From Pelagibacterium montanilacus (GTDB taxonomy: Bacteria; Pseudomonadota; Alphaproteobacteria; Rhizobiales; Devosiaceae), in the NCBI RefSeq assembly GCF_003992665.1, contig NZ_RZMX01000051.1, positions 77,794 to 141,793 on the forward strand: DNA of 64,000 bases, read 5' to 3'. Of the stretch, positions 44,021 to 53,941 are shown in pieces. Below the pieces are notes generated by a model that was not told where the DNA came from, made no database searches, and worked only from the letters and a program-made list of their open reading frames with translations. The position numbers were made by a program, and so were the translations under genes. The stretch's first letter is position 1, and each line of letters opens with the position of its first letter.

Positions 44021-44818
44021 ATGAGCGGTCACACTATCCATATCGGGGTCGGGGGCTGGACCTTCGCGCCCTGGCGGGGCGTTTTCTACCCCGAGGGGCT
44101 GGTCCAGAAAAACGAGCTTGGCTACATGGCAAGCCAGCTCAATTCGGTCGAGGTCAACGGCACCTTTTATGGCAGCCAGAAGCCCGAGACCTTCGCCAAA
44201 TGGGCCTCCGAAGTGCCCGAGGGGTTCGTCTTCTCGCTCAAGGGCCCGCGCTTTGCCACCAACCGCAAGGTGCTGGGCGAGGCCGGGGAGTCCATCCGGC
44301 GCTTCGTCGAGGGCGGCATTGCCGAACTGGGTGCTGCGCTGGGGCCCATCAACTGGCAGCTTGCGGCGACCAAGCGCTTCGATCCCGAGGATTTCGGAGC
44401 GTTCCTCGCGCTGCTGCCCGATTCGGTCGAGGGACTGAAGCTTCGCCACGCCGTGGAAGTGCGCCACGAGAGCTTTGCCGTTCCCGAAGCGGTCGAACTG
44501 GCGCGCAGGCACACCGTGGCGCTGGTCGTGGCCGGGGATTCCAAATTCCCCACGATCCCCGACATCACCGCCGATTTCGTCTATCTGCGCCTGATGGGCA
44601 CGACCGAGGACCATCCGGCGGGCTACGGCGAGGATGACATCACGCGCTGGGCTGGCCGGCTCAAGGACTACGCGGCCGGGCACATGCCCGAGGGCCTGCC
44701 TGCAATCGCCGGGCCCGCCGAGCCGGGCGCCCGTGACGTGTTTTGCTACGTCATCTCGGGCGCCAAGGACCGCAACCCTCTGGCCGCAAAAGGATTGACA
44801 GACGCCGGGGGTTCATAG
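44021..44818 (+). CDS. DUF72 domain-containing protein
   Basis: A 265-residue TIM-barrel-type protein of the DUF72 (YecE) family. It has IHIGVGGWTFAPWRGVFYP at the start, QLNSVEVNGTFYGSQKPETFAKWA at about residues 39-62 and the FVYLRLMGTTEDH motif near 186-198. Function is unknown for the family; some members have nucleic-acid or metal-related links. It is monocistronic. The end KDRNPLAAKGL is typical. Confidence 0.92.
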   Translation: MSGHTIHIGVGGWTFAPWRGVFYPEGLVQKNELGYMASQLNSVEVNGTFYGSQKPETFAKWASEVPEGFVFSLKGPRFATNRKVLGEAGESIRRFVEGGIAELGAALGPINWQLAATKRFDPEDFGAFLALLPDSVEGLKLRHAVEVRHESFAVPEAVELARRHTVALVVAGDSKFPTIPDITADFVYLRLMGTTEDHPAGYGEDDITRWAGRLKDYAAGHMPEGLPAIAGPAEPGARDVFCYVISGAKDRNPLAAKGLTDAGGS

Positions 44819-44888
44819 TTGGCGCCTGCCGGTGTAGGTTTGCGCCATCGTCCCCGACCAAGACCCAGGCACAAAAGGCTAGAAAAAC

Positions 44889-47363
44889 TTGGCTTCCGTC
44901 TTCCGTCCGCTCCTTGTTGCCCTTCTCGTTCTCTTCCCGCTTCTCGTGTCCGGGGCCGCGTTCGCCCAGACCCAGGGCGAGCCGCCGGCCGAAGAGACGC
45001 CGTCTGCGCTCTCGAATCTGCTCGAGGTCCTGCGTGACGACGCGGCCCGCGCCGAACTGATCGACAAGCTCGAACAGGCCGTGGAAGGCGGGGGCGACGC
45101 CGGGGCTCCGGCCGAGGAGGATGGGCTCCTGCCCGACGAGCTGCGCTCGATCGGCGCGCAGGTGGCAGACGCTACCCAATGGGCCGCCGAAAGCGTGGCG
45201 CAGGGCGCCTCGAGCTTTGTGGAGCAGATCAGCGCGGCGCCTGCGATCTTTTCGGCCCTGACCTTTGCCGACATCGTGGCGGTGGGCGGGATCATCGCCA
45301 ATCTCCTGGCGCTGATCCTGATCACCCATGGCGGGTTCCTGGCGGTGCGGGCCTTTACCGATCGGCTGCGCATGCGCATCCGGATGGATTCGGCGGGCGA
45401 AGGGCTGATCGCCAAGACCATCGCGGTGGTGCTCTCGCTTCTGGTGGACCTTGTCGCCTCGGTCGCGCCCTGGGCGCTGGGCTACGTGGTGGCGCTGCTG
45501 CTCCTGGGAACACCGGGCGACATCAGCTTCGAGCATTCGCTCTATCTCAACGCCTTCCTCGTGATCGAACTGGTGCTGGCGCTCTTGCGCGCCGTCTTCT
45601 CGCCCCGGCGCGGGGACACGCGGCTTGTGGCGCTGACCGACAAGCAGGCGCGCTCGTCGATGCGCTGGTCGCGGCTGTTCGTCTCACTGTTCGTTTATGG
45701 CCAGTTCCTGCTGATGCCGCTCTTTAGCCGCACGATCTCGGCGGGTGCGGGACGGGCGCTGTCGGTGGCGGGCCTGCTGCTCATCCTGGCGCTGACCGCC
45801 ATCGCCGTTCTGCGCGCGCGCAAGGCGATCTCCAAGATGGTGATCCGGCGGAGGGCGGGACGCAAGCCAAGCAAGGCCACCCGGCTGCTGCTGCGCTTCT
45901 GGCACATCCCCGTGATGATCTATATCGCCGGGCTGGCCATCACCGCCATGGCCAATCCGGTCGAGGATTTTTACGTGGTGCTGCTGGCCAATCTGCAGGT
46001 CGCGGTGGCCGTGCTGGTGGGCATGATGGTCTCCAATGCCCTCTCCAAGCTGATCGGGGGCGGCATCCATCTGCCCGAGCACCTTTCCCAGCGCGTGCCG
46101 CTTCTCGAGCGCCGGCTCAATTCCTTCGTGCCGCGCATTCTCACGGTGCTGCGCTTTGCCGTGGTGGGGGCGGTTATCATCTTCTGTCTGCACACCCTGG
46201 GCGCGTTCAACTTCGTCACCTTCCTCGAAAGCCAGTTCGGTGCCCGGGTGACCGGGGCGGTGATCACCGTCTCGATCATCCTGCTGGTCACCTTCGCGCT
46301 CTGGCTGGTGCTCAATTCCTGGGTGGACTACCGGATCAACCCCGATTTCGCGCTGTCGGTTTCCTCGCGCGAACGCACGCTTTTGACCCTGATGCGCAAC
46401 GCGCTCACCATAGCGCTGATCGTGATTGCGCTGATGTTCGTGCTCTCGGAAATCGGGATCAACATCGCCCCGCTGCTGGCCTCGGCCGGCGTAATCGGGC
46501 TGGCGGTGGGCTTTGGCGCCCAGAAGCTGGTCCAGGACATTATCACGGGGATCTTCATCCAGCTCGAGGGCGCGATCGATGTGGGTGACGTGGTGGCGAT
46601 CGGGGGCATTTCGGGCGTGGTCGAGCGGCTCACCATCCGATCGGCCTCGCTGCGCGACCTCGAAGGGTCCTACCACATCATCCCGTTCTCCTCGGTCGAT
46701 ACGGTCACCAACTTCATGCGCGGGTTCTCCTATGCGCTGCTGGACATGGGCGTGGCCTATCGCGAGGACGTGGACGAGGTGAAAAAGGCCATGCACGACG
46801 CCTTCGACAAGCTCAAAGCCGACCCTGAGCACGGCAAGAACATCATCGGCGAGCTCGAATGGATGGGGCTCAACTCGTTCGGTGCCAGCGAGATCGTGGT
46901 CCGCGCCCGCATCAAGTCGCTGCCGGGCACGCAATGGGGGCTCAAACGCGCCTATAACGGGATCGTCAAACGCATCTTCGATGAACGCGACATCGAAATC
47001 CCCTTCCCCCACCAGACGGTCTATTTCGGCGTCGACAAGTCCGGAAACGCGCCCCCGATGCACGTGCAGCCCGAACCCGGCCCCGAGGGCGGCGGAGCCG
47101 ACGGGCTGATCGTGCAGGGCGAGGCCAAGCCGGCGGACGCACCCGGTAGAGAGGACGGCGCGCCGCCCGAAGCCGGCACGAAGTCGGGCCGCACGCCGCG
47201 TGCACCGGAGACGGCGGCCAAATCCGCGGCAAAGAGCGCGGCGGCAAAAAGCGCCGCGACCAAGAGCACGGGGACCGCAGCCAAGCCGCGCCGCCGCCGC
47301 AAGACCGAGGATACGCAGCCGGTCGACCTGCCCGATCCCGACGCCGGGCCCGATGACGACTAG
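44889..47363 (+). CDS. MscS-family mechanosensitive ion channel (large type)
   Basis: An 824-residue inner-membrane channel that probably releases solutes on hypo-osmotic shock. The start is TTG at 44889. It has a signal peptide (ending GAAFAQ), a short acidic periplasmic region with coiled-coil, about ten membrane helices, and the MscS core near residues 515-715, with the pore helix AGVIGLAVGFGAQKLVQDII. The C-terminal 110 residues are Ala/Lys/Pro-rich and basic, then acidic (DPDAGPDDD). The layout resembles YbiO-like channels. Its TAG stop is the first triplet of a dispersed element. Confidence 0.9.
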   Translation: MASVFRPLLVALLVLFPLLVSGAAFAQTQGEPPAEETPSALSNLLEVLRDDAARAELIDKLEQAVEGGGDAGAPAEEDGLLPDELRSIGAQVADATQWAAESVAQGASSFVEQISAAPAIFSALTFADIVAVGGIIANLLALILITHGGFLAVRAFTDRLRMRIRMDSAGEGLIAKTIAVVLSLLVDLVASVAPWALGYVVALLLLGTPGDISFEHSLYLNAFLVIELVLALLRAVFSPRRGDTRLVALTDKQARSSMRWSRLFVSLFVYGQFLLMPLFSRTISAGAGRALSVAGLLLILALTAIAVLRARKAISKMVIRRRAGRKPSKATRLLLRFWHIPVMIYIAGLAITAMANPVEDFYVVLLANLQVAVAVLVGMMVSNALSKLIGGGIHLPEHLSQRVPLLERRLNSFVPRILTVLRFAVVGAVIIFCLHTLGAFNFVTFLESQFGARVTGAVITVSIILLVTFALWLVLNSWVDYRINPDFALSVSSRERTLLTLMRNALTIALIVIALMFVLSEIGINIAPLLASAGVIGLAVGFGAQKLVQDIITGIFIQLEGAIDVGDVVAIGGISGVVERLTIRSASLRDLEGSYHIIPFSSVDTVTNFMRGFSYALLDMGVAYREDVDEVKKAMHDAFDKLKADPEHGKNIIGELEWMGLNSFGASEIVVRARIKSLPGTQWGLKRAYNGIVKRIFDERDIEIPFPHQTVYFGVDKSGNAPPMHVQPEPGPEGGGADGLIVQGEAKPADAPGREDGAPPEAGTKSGRTPRAPETAAKSAAKSAAAKSAATKSTGTAAKPRRRRKTEDTQPVDLPDPDAGPDDD

Positions 47364-47443
47364 AGCATATCCTGTACTGACAGACTCAGAACAGGCGATC
47401 CAAGTCATTGAATTGCGGCGTTTCTGAACCAGACGAACTTTGC
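47361..47443. repeat. Dispersed intergenic element, copy after the MscS gene
   Basis: Starts TAGAGCATATCCTGTACTGA, identical to the 41048 copy at 16 of its first 17 bases, and again the TAG is the stop codon of the preceding gene. It continues AACAGG, then AAGTCATTGAATTGCGGCG, a diverged form of the AGTCTTTGAT core. Confidence 0.8.
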
Positions 47444-47466
47444 CATCCCTGATGGCACTGAGACCG

Positions 47467-47504
47467 AAAAGGCCCCGCGCGGAAATCGCGGCGGGGCCTT
47501 TTTT
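47467..47504 (+). terminator. Bidirectional terminator
   Basis: AAAAGGCCCCGC (47467-47478) and GCGGGGCCTTTTTT (47491-47504) form a long stem with a 12-base inner loop. It serves the MscS channel gene and, in reverse, the convergent lepA-selW pair. Confidence 0.9.
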
Positions 47505-47529
47505 GCCGATGTCGGGACTTCGCCCGATG

Positions 47530-47823
47530 TCAGGACCTGTCGAGATGGCCGAGGTCGCGGTCCGGGGCGATGGCGTCGCGCACGCGCTGCTTGAGGCTCT
47601 TGATGTCGGGGAACCCGCCATCGCGCAACCGGTCCCAGACCACGGTGTCGCCAGAGGTAATGGTGAAGACACCGCCGGTGCCCGGAACGAGCGTTACGCC
47701 GCCCAGTTCAGCGGCGAAGGTGGAGAGCAGTTCCTGGGCCATCCAGGCGGCGCGCAGGAGCCAGTTGCACTGGGTGCAATAGGTGATGGTGACGACGGGG
47801 CGGGAGCCTTGTGTCACGATCAT
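47530..47823 (-). CDS. SelT/SelW/SelH (Rdx) family protein
   Basis: A 97-residue thioredoxin-like protein. It has the redox motif Cys16-Thr-Gln-Cys19 in [20 protein letters not shown], with Cys in both positions rather than selenocysteine, and [17 protein letters not shown] near the end, all family marks. These proteins bind GST/glutathione-type partners in redox control. The start ATG overlaps the lepA stop (ATGA), so it is translated with lepA. The tail DLGHLDRS is ordinary. Confidence 0.9.
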   Translation of the reverse strand: MIVTQGSRPVVTITYCTQCNWLLRAAWMAQELLSTFAAELGGVTLVPGTGGVFTITSGDTVVWDRLRDGGFPDIKSLKQRVRDAIAPDRDLGHLDRS

Positions 47824-49631
47824 TCCATCTTGAGGGCCTTGATGAAGGCTTCCTGGGGAATCTCGACCTTGCCGAACTGGCGCATCTTCTTTTTGCCCTC
47901 CTTCTGCTTTTCCAGAAGCTTGCGCTTTCTGGTGGCGTCGCCGCCATAGCATTTGGCGGTGACGTCCTTGCGCATGGCACGCACGGTCTCGCGCGCGATC
48001 ACGCGCCCGCCGATGGCCGCCTGGATGGGGATGACAAAGAGGTGCTGGGGAATGAGGTCCTTGAGCTTTTCGCACATGCCCCGGCCGCGGTGTTCGGCCT
48101 GGGAGCGGTGGACCAGCATCGAGAGCGCGTCGACGGGCTCGGCATTGACCAGAATGCTCATCTTGACGAGATCGCCGGTGCGGTAGTCGTCGATCTGGTA
48201 GTCAAAGCTCGCATAGCCCTTGGAGATCGATTTCAGCCGATCGTAGAAATCGAACACCACCTCGTTCAAGGGCAAATCATATTCGACCATGGCGCGCTGG
48301 CCGACATAGGAGAGGTTGGTCTGGACCCCGCGCCGCTCCTGGCAGAGTTTCAGGATCGCCCCGAGATATTCGTCGGGGGTGAGGATGGTCGCCTTGATCC
48401 AGGGCTCGCGGATCTCCTCGATCTTGACCGGGTCGGGCAGATCAGCGGGATTGTGGAGCTGGATGGTTTCTCCGCTGGTCATGACCACGTCATAGACCAC
48501 CGAGGGGGCGGTGGTGATCAGCTCGAGGTCGAACTCGCGCGAGAGGCGCTCCTGGATGATCTCGAGGTGCAACAGGCCGAGGAACCCGCAGCGGAAGCCA
48601 AAGCCCAGCGCGGCGGAGGTTTCCATTTCGAACGAGAAGCTGGCGTCGTTGAGGCGCAGCTTGCCCATGGCGGCGCGCAGATCCTCGAAATCGGACGCAT
48701 CGACGGGGAACAGCCCGCAGAACACCACGGGCTGGGCCGGACGGAACCCGGGCAGCGGGTTGGCGGTCGGCTTTCTGTCGTCGGTGATGGTATCGCCGAC
48801 ATTGGTGTCGGCCACTTCCTTGATCGAGGCGGTGAAGAACCCGATCTCGCCCGGGCCCAGCTCGCCGACTTCCAGAAGCTTGGGGGTGAAGACCCCGACC
48901 CGGTCGAGCTCATAGGCGGCGCCGGCCTGCATCATGCGGATCTTCTGACCCTTCCTGATGCGCCCGTCGATGACGCGGATCAGGACCACAACGCCGAGAT
49001 AAAGATCGTACCAGCTGTCGACCAGGAGCGCCTTGAGCGGGGCATTCTCCTCGCCCTTGGGCGCGGGCAGGCGCTCGACGATGGCCTTGAGCACGTCCTC
49101 GATTCCCAGCCCCGACTTGGCGGAAATCTGCACGGCCTGGGACGCGTCGATTCCGATCACGTCCTCGATCTGCTGGCGAACGCGCTCGGGTTCGGCGGCG
49201 GGCAGATCGATCTTGTTGAGGACCGGGACGATCTCGTGGTTGACCTCGATGGCGTGGTAGACATTGGCCAGCGTCTGGGCCTCGACGCCCTGGGCCGCAT
49301 CGACCACCAGAAGCGAGCCCTCGCACGCGGCGAGCGAGCGGTTGACCTCGTAGGCGAAGTCGACGTGACCGGGGGTGTCGATCAGATTGAGCACATAATG
49401 CTCGCCATCGGTATGATTGTATTCGAGCCGGACCGTCTGGGCCTTGATCGTGATGCCGCGCTCGCGCTCGATATCCATGGAATCTAGGATCTGCTCTTTC
49501 ATCTCGCGTTCGCCCAGGGCGCCGGTCATCTGGATGAGCCGGTCGGCAAGGGTCGATTTCCCGTGGTCGATATGAGCGACGATCGAGAAATTGCGGATGT
49601 GGGAGAGCGGCGTGCGTATGGGTGCTTTCAT
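47820..49631 (-). CDS. lepA: Elongation factor 4 (LepA)
   Basis: Ribosome-associated GTPase of 603 residues, family length. It has AHIDHGKST (about residues 19-26), DTPGHVDF and NKIDLP in the G domain, EF-G-like domains III and V and the LepA-specific C-terminal part ([20 protein letters not shown]-type end). It is thought to act in back-translocation or initiation under stress. It leads a two-gene unit with the SelW-like gene. Confidence 0.97.
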   Translation of the reverse strand: MKAPIRTPLSHIRNFSIVAHIDHGKSTLADRLIQMTGALGEREMKEQILDSMDIERERGITIKAQTVRLEYNHTDGEHYVLNLIDTPGHVDFAYEVNRSLAACEGSLLVVDAAQGVEAQTLANVYHAIEVNHEIVPVLNKIDLPAAEPERVRQQIEDVIGIDASQAVQISAKSGLGIEDVLKAIVERLPAPKGEENAPLKALLVDSWYDLYLGVVVLIRVIDGRIRKGQKIRMMQAGAAYELDRVGVFTPKLLEVGELGPGEIGFFTASIKEVADTNVGDTITDDRKPTANPLPGFRPAQPVVFCGLFPVDASDFEDLRAAMGKLRLNDASFSFEMETSAALGFGFRCGFLGLLHLEIIQERLSREFDLELITTAPSVVYDVVMTSGETIQLHNPADLPDPVKIEEIREPWIKATILTPDEYLGAILKLCQERRGVQTNLSYVGQRAMVEYDLPLNEVVFDFYDRLKSISKGYASFDYQIDDYRTGDLVKMSILVNAEPVDALSMLVHRSQAEHRGRGMCEKLKDLIPQHLFVIPIQAAIGGRVIARETVRAMRKDVTAKCYGGDATRKRKLLEKQKEGKKKMRQFGKVEIPQEAFIKALKME

Positions 49632-49682
49632 GAGCGCCCGTTTAGCAGCAAAACCGGGGCGCGGGGAAGATGATTTCGCCGC

Positions 49683-50612
49683 TCAGCCGGCCTCCTGCTC
49701 TCCTCGGGCCGCATTTTTCTCCAAGCTCGCCTCGGCAGCCCGCCTGATCTGGCCCGGCTTGGCCTCAAGGCAGAGCCGGGCGGCCATGTGGCCCAGCCCG
49801 CGCGCCGACCGCAGCCGGTATTCCACGAGCGCCAGCGCAAGGCCCCGGTTGGGGGCGGAGGCGGGGTCCTGACCCGCGAGCGCGCGGGCGAGAACGTCGT
49901 GGTCCTGCATGGCGCCCAGGGCATCGACCGCCTCGCGCACGGCGCGCTCATGGCGCTTGCCGTCATCGGGCCAGAACGGGCGCAGGAGCCGGACGGCCAG
50001 CCAATGGCGCTTGATGGCCTTGCGCAGTTCGTGGGCGGTCTCGGTGTCCCCGTGCCTGTCGAGCCGGGCGCGCGCCTTGCGGGCCCGCTTGTAGCCCCTG
50101 GACATGGATGTCGCGAGTTCTGCGGCATCGAGATCGGACCAATCGGCGTCGGCAAGGGCTCCGGCGGTGATATGGGCGTTGGCGAGCACCCCGTCGAGCG
50201 CGGCGCCGAGACCGGCCAGGGTTTCCTCGCGCCCCTTGTCCCGGCCCGCGACCAGAAGCTTGCGCAGGCCCGCAAGCGCGTCTGGCGCGAGCCCCTCGGC
50301 AAAGCTCGAGGAGACATCGTCGAGAGTTCGGGTAAGGGTCTGGGCGTCGCGATAGGGCGCGAGGGTGCGTCCGGCATCCCGGCAGCGGCGGTTTTCCTGG
50401 TCAAAGAGCTCGGGATCGATCTCGCGGACAAGGGCGAGCAGGGCCCGCAGGCGCTTGAGCTTCTTGCGGGCCTCATAGGCCCGCTCCTCGGGGCTGGCCC
50501 CGGTTTCGCCGAGAGCTTCGATCAACCGGGCGCACAGATTGCGCGCGACGGCCAGAAGGCGCGTTCCGGGTGCCTCGCCCGGGGCGAGGCGATAGGCCAG
50601 CTTTTCGTCCAT
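49683..50612 (-). CDS. CHAD domain protein
   Basis: A 309-residue all-helical protein with a CHAD domain over most of its length. It has the conserved EARKKLKRLRALLALVR near residues 47-63 and HELRKAIKRHWLAVRLLRPF near residues 196-215, basic helices that bind polyphosphate in characterised CHAD proteins, and an AMQDHDVLARAL segment. No CYTH partner domain is present. It is isolated between lepA and the extensin-like gene, so its role is inferred only from the domain. Confidence 0.9.
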   Translation of the reverse strand: MDEKLAYRLAPGEAPGTRLLAVARNLCARLIEALGETGASPEERAYEARKKLKRLRALLALVREIDPELFDQENRRCRDAGRTLAPYRDAQTLTRTLDDVSSSFAEGLAPDALAGLRKLLVAGRDKGREETLAGLGAALDGVLANAHITAGALADADWSDLDAAELATSMSRGYKRARKARARLDRHGDTETAHELRKAIKRHWLAVRLLRPFWPDDGKRHERAVREAVDALGAMQDHDVLARALAGQDPASAPNRGLALALVEYRLRSARGLGHMAARLCLEAKPGQIRRAAEASLEKNAARGEQEAG

Positions 50613-50763
50613 GATGTGCGACTCGATCTCTCGAACTCAAACCTGAAGCTTATCGCGGACCATGGGCCGGCAACAGCGCCGATTCCCGGGCGCGTTGGCA
50701 ACGGGTTGTCCGGTTGGCGCGTTGCCCGGTATCTTCGGATGGCATATTTCCCGGGAGCGACCC

Positions 50764-51597
50764 ATGAGCCAGGCCCAGAGCCAACCCAAGCGCCCACTCA
50801 AGCGCCTGGCCCTTTTCGGGCTTCTCGTTGTCCTCGCCATGGCGGGAGGTCAGGCGATCGGCCAGGACGAGGAGGCCATGCCGCCCCTGCCCGAGCCGCG
50901 CCCCGCCGACCTTGCCGCGCCGGCCGCCGAAGATTCCGAGAGCCAGGAGCCCGGGAACCAGGACGCCGGGAGCGAGGAGGCGGAGGCCGAGAGCGCCCCC
51001 GAGGATGGCGACCGGATCGAAGGCGAGCGCGAGCGGGTCTACCAGGTTGCCTGTCCGGCGCTGATTTCGGGGCAGATCGAGGGCGAGGTGCTCGAGCCCA
51101 TCGCCGAGGGCACATGCGGCATCTCCACCCCGATCCGGATCGGGGCGGTGATGATTGCGGGCCGCAGGGTGGAATTGACCGGGTCCCCGGTCATCTCCTG
51201 CGCAGTAGGGGAAACGCTGGCGCAATGGGCCGGTGAGGTGGACGCGTTCGCCCATGCGCGCACCGGAGCCCGTATCAGCGCCCTGCGGACCGGGCCGGGG
51301 TATCAGTGCCGGCTGCGCAACCGGGCGAGCACCGGGTTCGTTTCCGAGCACGGTCTGGGCAATGCGGTGGACATCACCGCGCTTGAGATGGACGATGGCA
51401 GCGCCATTTCGGTGCTCGACGACTGGGAGCGCGGCTCGGACGCCGATCCGGCGCGGGTGCTGGGCTTTGCCCATGACGCGGCGTGCGGACGGTTCACCAC
51501 CGTTCTGGGCCCCGAGGCCAACGCGCTGCACGCGGACCATTTCCACTTCGACCTGGGATGCCACGGCCAGAGCTGCCGCGCGCAGATCTGCGAGTAG
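50764..51597 (+). CDS. Extensin-like family secreted protein
   Basis: A 277-residue exported protein. The N-terminus (MSQAQSQPKRPLKRLALFG...) is a signal peptide or anchor, followed by an acidic, Pro/Glu-rich linker (about residues 35-100) and an extensin-like C-terminal domain. Conserved parts are YQCRLRNRASTGFVSEHG, LGNAVDITAL and HADHFHFDLGCHG; the cluster of His and Asp recalls zinc-dependent peptidoglycan peptidases, so a cell-wall role is likely. Several cysteines probably pair. The start ATG at 50764 follows GGGAG. Confidence 0.85.
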   Translation: MSQAQSQPKRPLKRLALFGLLVVLAMAGGQAIGQDEEAMPPLPEPRPADLAAPAAEDSESQEPGNQDAGSEEAEAESAPEDGDRIEGERERVYQVACPALISGQIEGEVLEPIAEGTCGISTPIRIGAVMIAGRRVELTGSPVISCAVGETLAQWAGEVDAFAHARTGARISALRTGPGYQCRLRNRASTGFVSEHGLGNAVDITALEMDDGSAISVLDDWERGSDADPARVLGFAHDAACGRFTTVLGPEANALHADHFHFDLGCHGQSCRAQICE

Positions 51598-51650
51598 ACG
51601 GCGCGGCGCCCCGCGTGTGATCATCGGCCAGCCCCCCGATGGAGCCTTCG

Positions 51651-52205
51651 ATGACCGCGAACCATCCGCCGCCCGCCACGCGCCCGAGCTATTTCGATTC
51701 CCTTGCCGGAGAGGACGCGCGCGATCCGCTTCGCGCGGCGAGAGCCGAGCTCGATATGCTGGCGCTCATGCTTGAAGCCGACCGGCGCTGGGTGTGCACG
51801 AGCGCCGGCGATCGCGTCGCCGAGATCACGGACCTGACACGCCCGGACGCCGACAGCCTCGCCGCGCGGATCACGATGACCGGCACGTCCCTTGCGCTAT
51901 CGGCACAGGTGGACGGGTCGGGCTGGATCGCGATCACGGCAAGGTTGGGCGATCGGGAGGTTTTCATCGGCTGGCTCGACCGGCCCTATGAGGAACGCGA
52001 GATCTGGCCGGCGGGAGGCCAAGTGGAGCGGCGCGCCGACACCGACCCGCCGGGGCGGGTCGGCAAACGTCTCAACTGGATCACACTCGATGCCGATTTC
52101 TGGCCCGGGATCGGCGCGCTGGCCGACGGCCACGGGTTCGTCGGCTTTCACGAGGAGACCAGCTACCGGACCAATCCCCCAATCGAAGTGGGCCAGCCCG
52201 GCTGA
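51651..52205 (+). CDS. Hypothetical protein
   Basis: A 184-residue protein with no signal or membrane segment. The start used is the ATG at 51651, because GGAG lies six bases before it; an ATG 12 bases earlier (51639) overlaps that site. It is acidic, with DSLAGEDARDPLRAARAELD, several Trp and a RPYEEREIWPAGGQVERR stretch. No family was recognised. It follows the extensin-like gene by 53 bp on the same strand and converges with the dehydrogenase at 52222. Confidence 0.6.
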   Translation: MTANHPPPATRPSYFDSLAGEDARDPLRAARAELDMLALMLEADRRWVCTSAGDRVAEITDLTRPDADSLAARITMTGTSLALSAQVDGSGWIAITARLGDREVFIGWLDRPYEEREIWPAGGQVERRADTDPPGRVGKRLNWITLDADFWPGIGALADGHGFVGFHEETSYRTNPPIEVGQPG

Positions 52206-52221
52206 CGCGGGCCGATGCCGG

Positions 52222-53325
52222 TCAAGCGACCTGGGCGACCGAATCGGTGACCGCGTAGGGCCAGCCGAAGCGGTTGGCGAGCAGGGTCTGGAGCGCGATG
52301 TCGTCCTGGGCGAGAAAGCCCCTGCCCGCAAGCCCGCCCGAGGCCAGCGTATCGAGGACCGTGCAGACGCCCGAGGCGGTGGTGAGCTGGATGGCGCTGC
52401 GCGCCCGGCTGCCCAGCCGGGCGCCATGGACGATGCGGGTGAACGCCTCGCTGGCAGCGCGCCCGTTCTTGTGGCCGGTCACCTCCACATGGATGACGAC
52501 CTTGTCCAGCGTGCCCGAGGGCACGGCGTGACGCAGGATTTCGAGCGCCAGATCGCGGCGGGTGGCGAGCCCGAGATCGTTGAGCAGGAGTTTCATGACC
52601 GCGGCATGGCCGGGATAGCGCAGGGTGCGGTACGAGAGATTGCGCACCCGCCCAGCCAGGGCCTGGCAGGTGGACCCCAGCCCGCCCGAGGTGTTGAACG
52701 CCTCGTAGCGCACCCCGTCGATTTCCATCTCATCGAGCCCTTCGAGCGGGGCGACATCGTCCCGGTGCCGGCCCTCGACGATGGCTTCGCAGGGCTCGCA
52801 ATATTCGTTGATGACCCCTTCGGGCGACCAGTTGAGCGCGTAGTTGAGCGCGTTGTCCGGCGCGACCGGCAGGGCGCCGACATGCATGCGCACGTCCTCG
52901 AGCGTGTCGAACCCGCGCGCCAGAGACAGCGCGGCGATCGAGACAAAGCCGGGCGCCAGCCCGCATTGGGGGACAAAGGCCGTCGAGGCGCCCTGAGCGA
53001 TCTCCTTGACCGCGCGGGTGCTGCGCACGTCCTCGGTGAGATCGAGATAGTGCACCCCGGCCTCGCGCGCGGCCCGGGCGATGGCCTGGGTCAGAGAATA
53101 GGGCGCAGCCGAGATGACCGCGAACTGGCCTGCAAGAGCGTCGGCGAGAGCCTGGGTGTCCCCGGCATCGACCTGGCGCCGGGCCACATGGGGTTCGACA
53201 TCAAGGGCGGCGAGCTGGCCCGCGTCGCGATCGAGCACGGTGACGGCGTAGTCCGAGCTCAGGGTCAGCATGTCGGCGATGGTCGCCCCGATGCGGCCTG
53301 CGCCGATGATGGTCACCTTCTTCAT
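52222..53325 (-). CDS. Saccharopine dehydrogenase-family protein
   Basis: A 367-residue NAD(P)-dependent enzyme. The Rossmann motif IGAGRIG is at residues 7-13, followed by a Sacchrp_dh domain with ISAAPYSLTQAIARAAREAGVHYLDLTED and the C-terminal Sacchrp_dh_C part (GLAPGFVSIAALSL, LNYALNWSPEGVINEYCEP). Family members act in lysine breakdown or polyamine synthesis. A divergent Lrp-type regulator starts 130 bp away and probably controls it, consistent with an amino-acid substrate such as lysine. AAGGAG precedes the ATG. Confidence 0.88.
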   Translation of the reverse strand: MKKVTIIGAGRIGATIADMLTLSSDYAVTVLDRDAGQLAALDVEPHVARRQVDAGDTQALADALAGQFAVISAAPYSLTQAIARAAREAGVHYLDLTEDVRSTRAVKEIAQGASTAFVPQCGLAPGFVSIAALSLARGFDTLEDVRMHVGALPVAPDNALNYALNWSPEGVINEYCEPCEAIVEGRHRDDVAPLEGLDEMEIDGVRYEAFNTSGGLGSTCQALAGRVRNLSYRTLRYPGHAAVMKLLLNDLGLATRRDLALEILRHAVPSGTLDKVVIHVEVTGHKNGRAASEAFTRIVHGARLGSRARSAIQLTTASGVCTVLDTLASGGLAGRGFLAQDDIALQTLLANRFGWPYAVTDSVAQVA

Positions 53326-53455
53326 GCGTCGCTCCTTGCCGATGGCGGTTTTCGAACCAGTGGCGTAGGATGACAGGATACCAAGGCGGATTGCAGTCGT
53401 GATTCAATCGGTAACGCGGGGTCTTTCATGCAGATAAACGATAATTAACCTCACA

Positions 53456-53887
53456 ATGACGAAAATTAACGCGGACCGAACACTTCTGGCGCTGTTGCGC
53501 GAAAACGCGCGGATGCCCGTGACCGATCTGGCGCGGCGCATGGGGGTGTCCCGGTCCACCGCCCAGAGCCGGCTCGAGAAGCTCGAGCGCAACGGCACGA
53601 TCACGGGCTATGCGGTCAAGCTTTCAGGCGACTATCTCTCGGCGCAGCTGCGCGCGCACCTGATGGTGACCGTGTCCCCGAAGCATTCCGGCGCGGTGGT
53701 CAAGGCGCTGGAAAAGCTCCTCGAGGTACGCACCCTGCATTCGGTGAGCGGGAGTTTCGACATGATCGTGGTGGTCGAGGCCCCGTCGGTGGCCGAACTC
53801 GACACCGTGATCGATACGATCGGTGCGCTCGAGGGGGTCGAGCGCACCATGAGCTCGATCATTCTCTCGACCCGGATCGACCGATAA
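53456..53887 (+). CDS. Lrp/AsnC-family regulator
   Basis: A 143-residue transcription factor with an N-terminal HTH (ARMPVTDLARRMGVSRSTAQSRLEKLERNGTI, residues about 18-50) and a C-terminal RAM/AsnC ligand-binding domain (about 65-140). It is divergent from the saccharopine dehydrogenase gene. The 130-bp gap is AT-rich near the start codon (ACGATAATTAACC), as Lrp sites tend to be. It probably senses an amino acid; which one is not visible. Confidence 0.92.
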   Translation: MTKINADRTLLALLRENARMPVTDLARRMGVSRSTAQSRLEKLERNGTITGYAVKLSGDYLSAQLRAHLMVTVSPKHSGAVVKALEKLLEVRTLHSVSGSFDMIVVVEAPSVAELDTVIDTIGALEGVERTMSSIILSTRIDR

Positions 53888-53910
53888 GGCGCCCGCGCGG
53901 GCGGCGCCTC

Positions 53911-53941
53911 ACCGGAGCTCCAAGACTTTGATTTGTCAGCG
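53911..53941. repeat. Fragment of the dispersed element
   Basis: ACCGGAGCTCCAAGACTTTG followed by ATTTGTCAGC resembles the GGAGCTC...AGTCTTTGATGTGTCGC centre of the 41048 copy. The stop codon of the FAH gene (minus strand) lies inside it. Short, so only a tentative match. Confidence 0.4.

Noticed and set aside
52222-53887. A lysine-to-glutamate pathway operon
   Set aside because: Only the saccharopine dehydrogenase-like gene and a Lrp-type regulator are present; the other steps are missing, so the pathway was not claimed.
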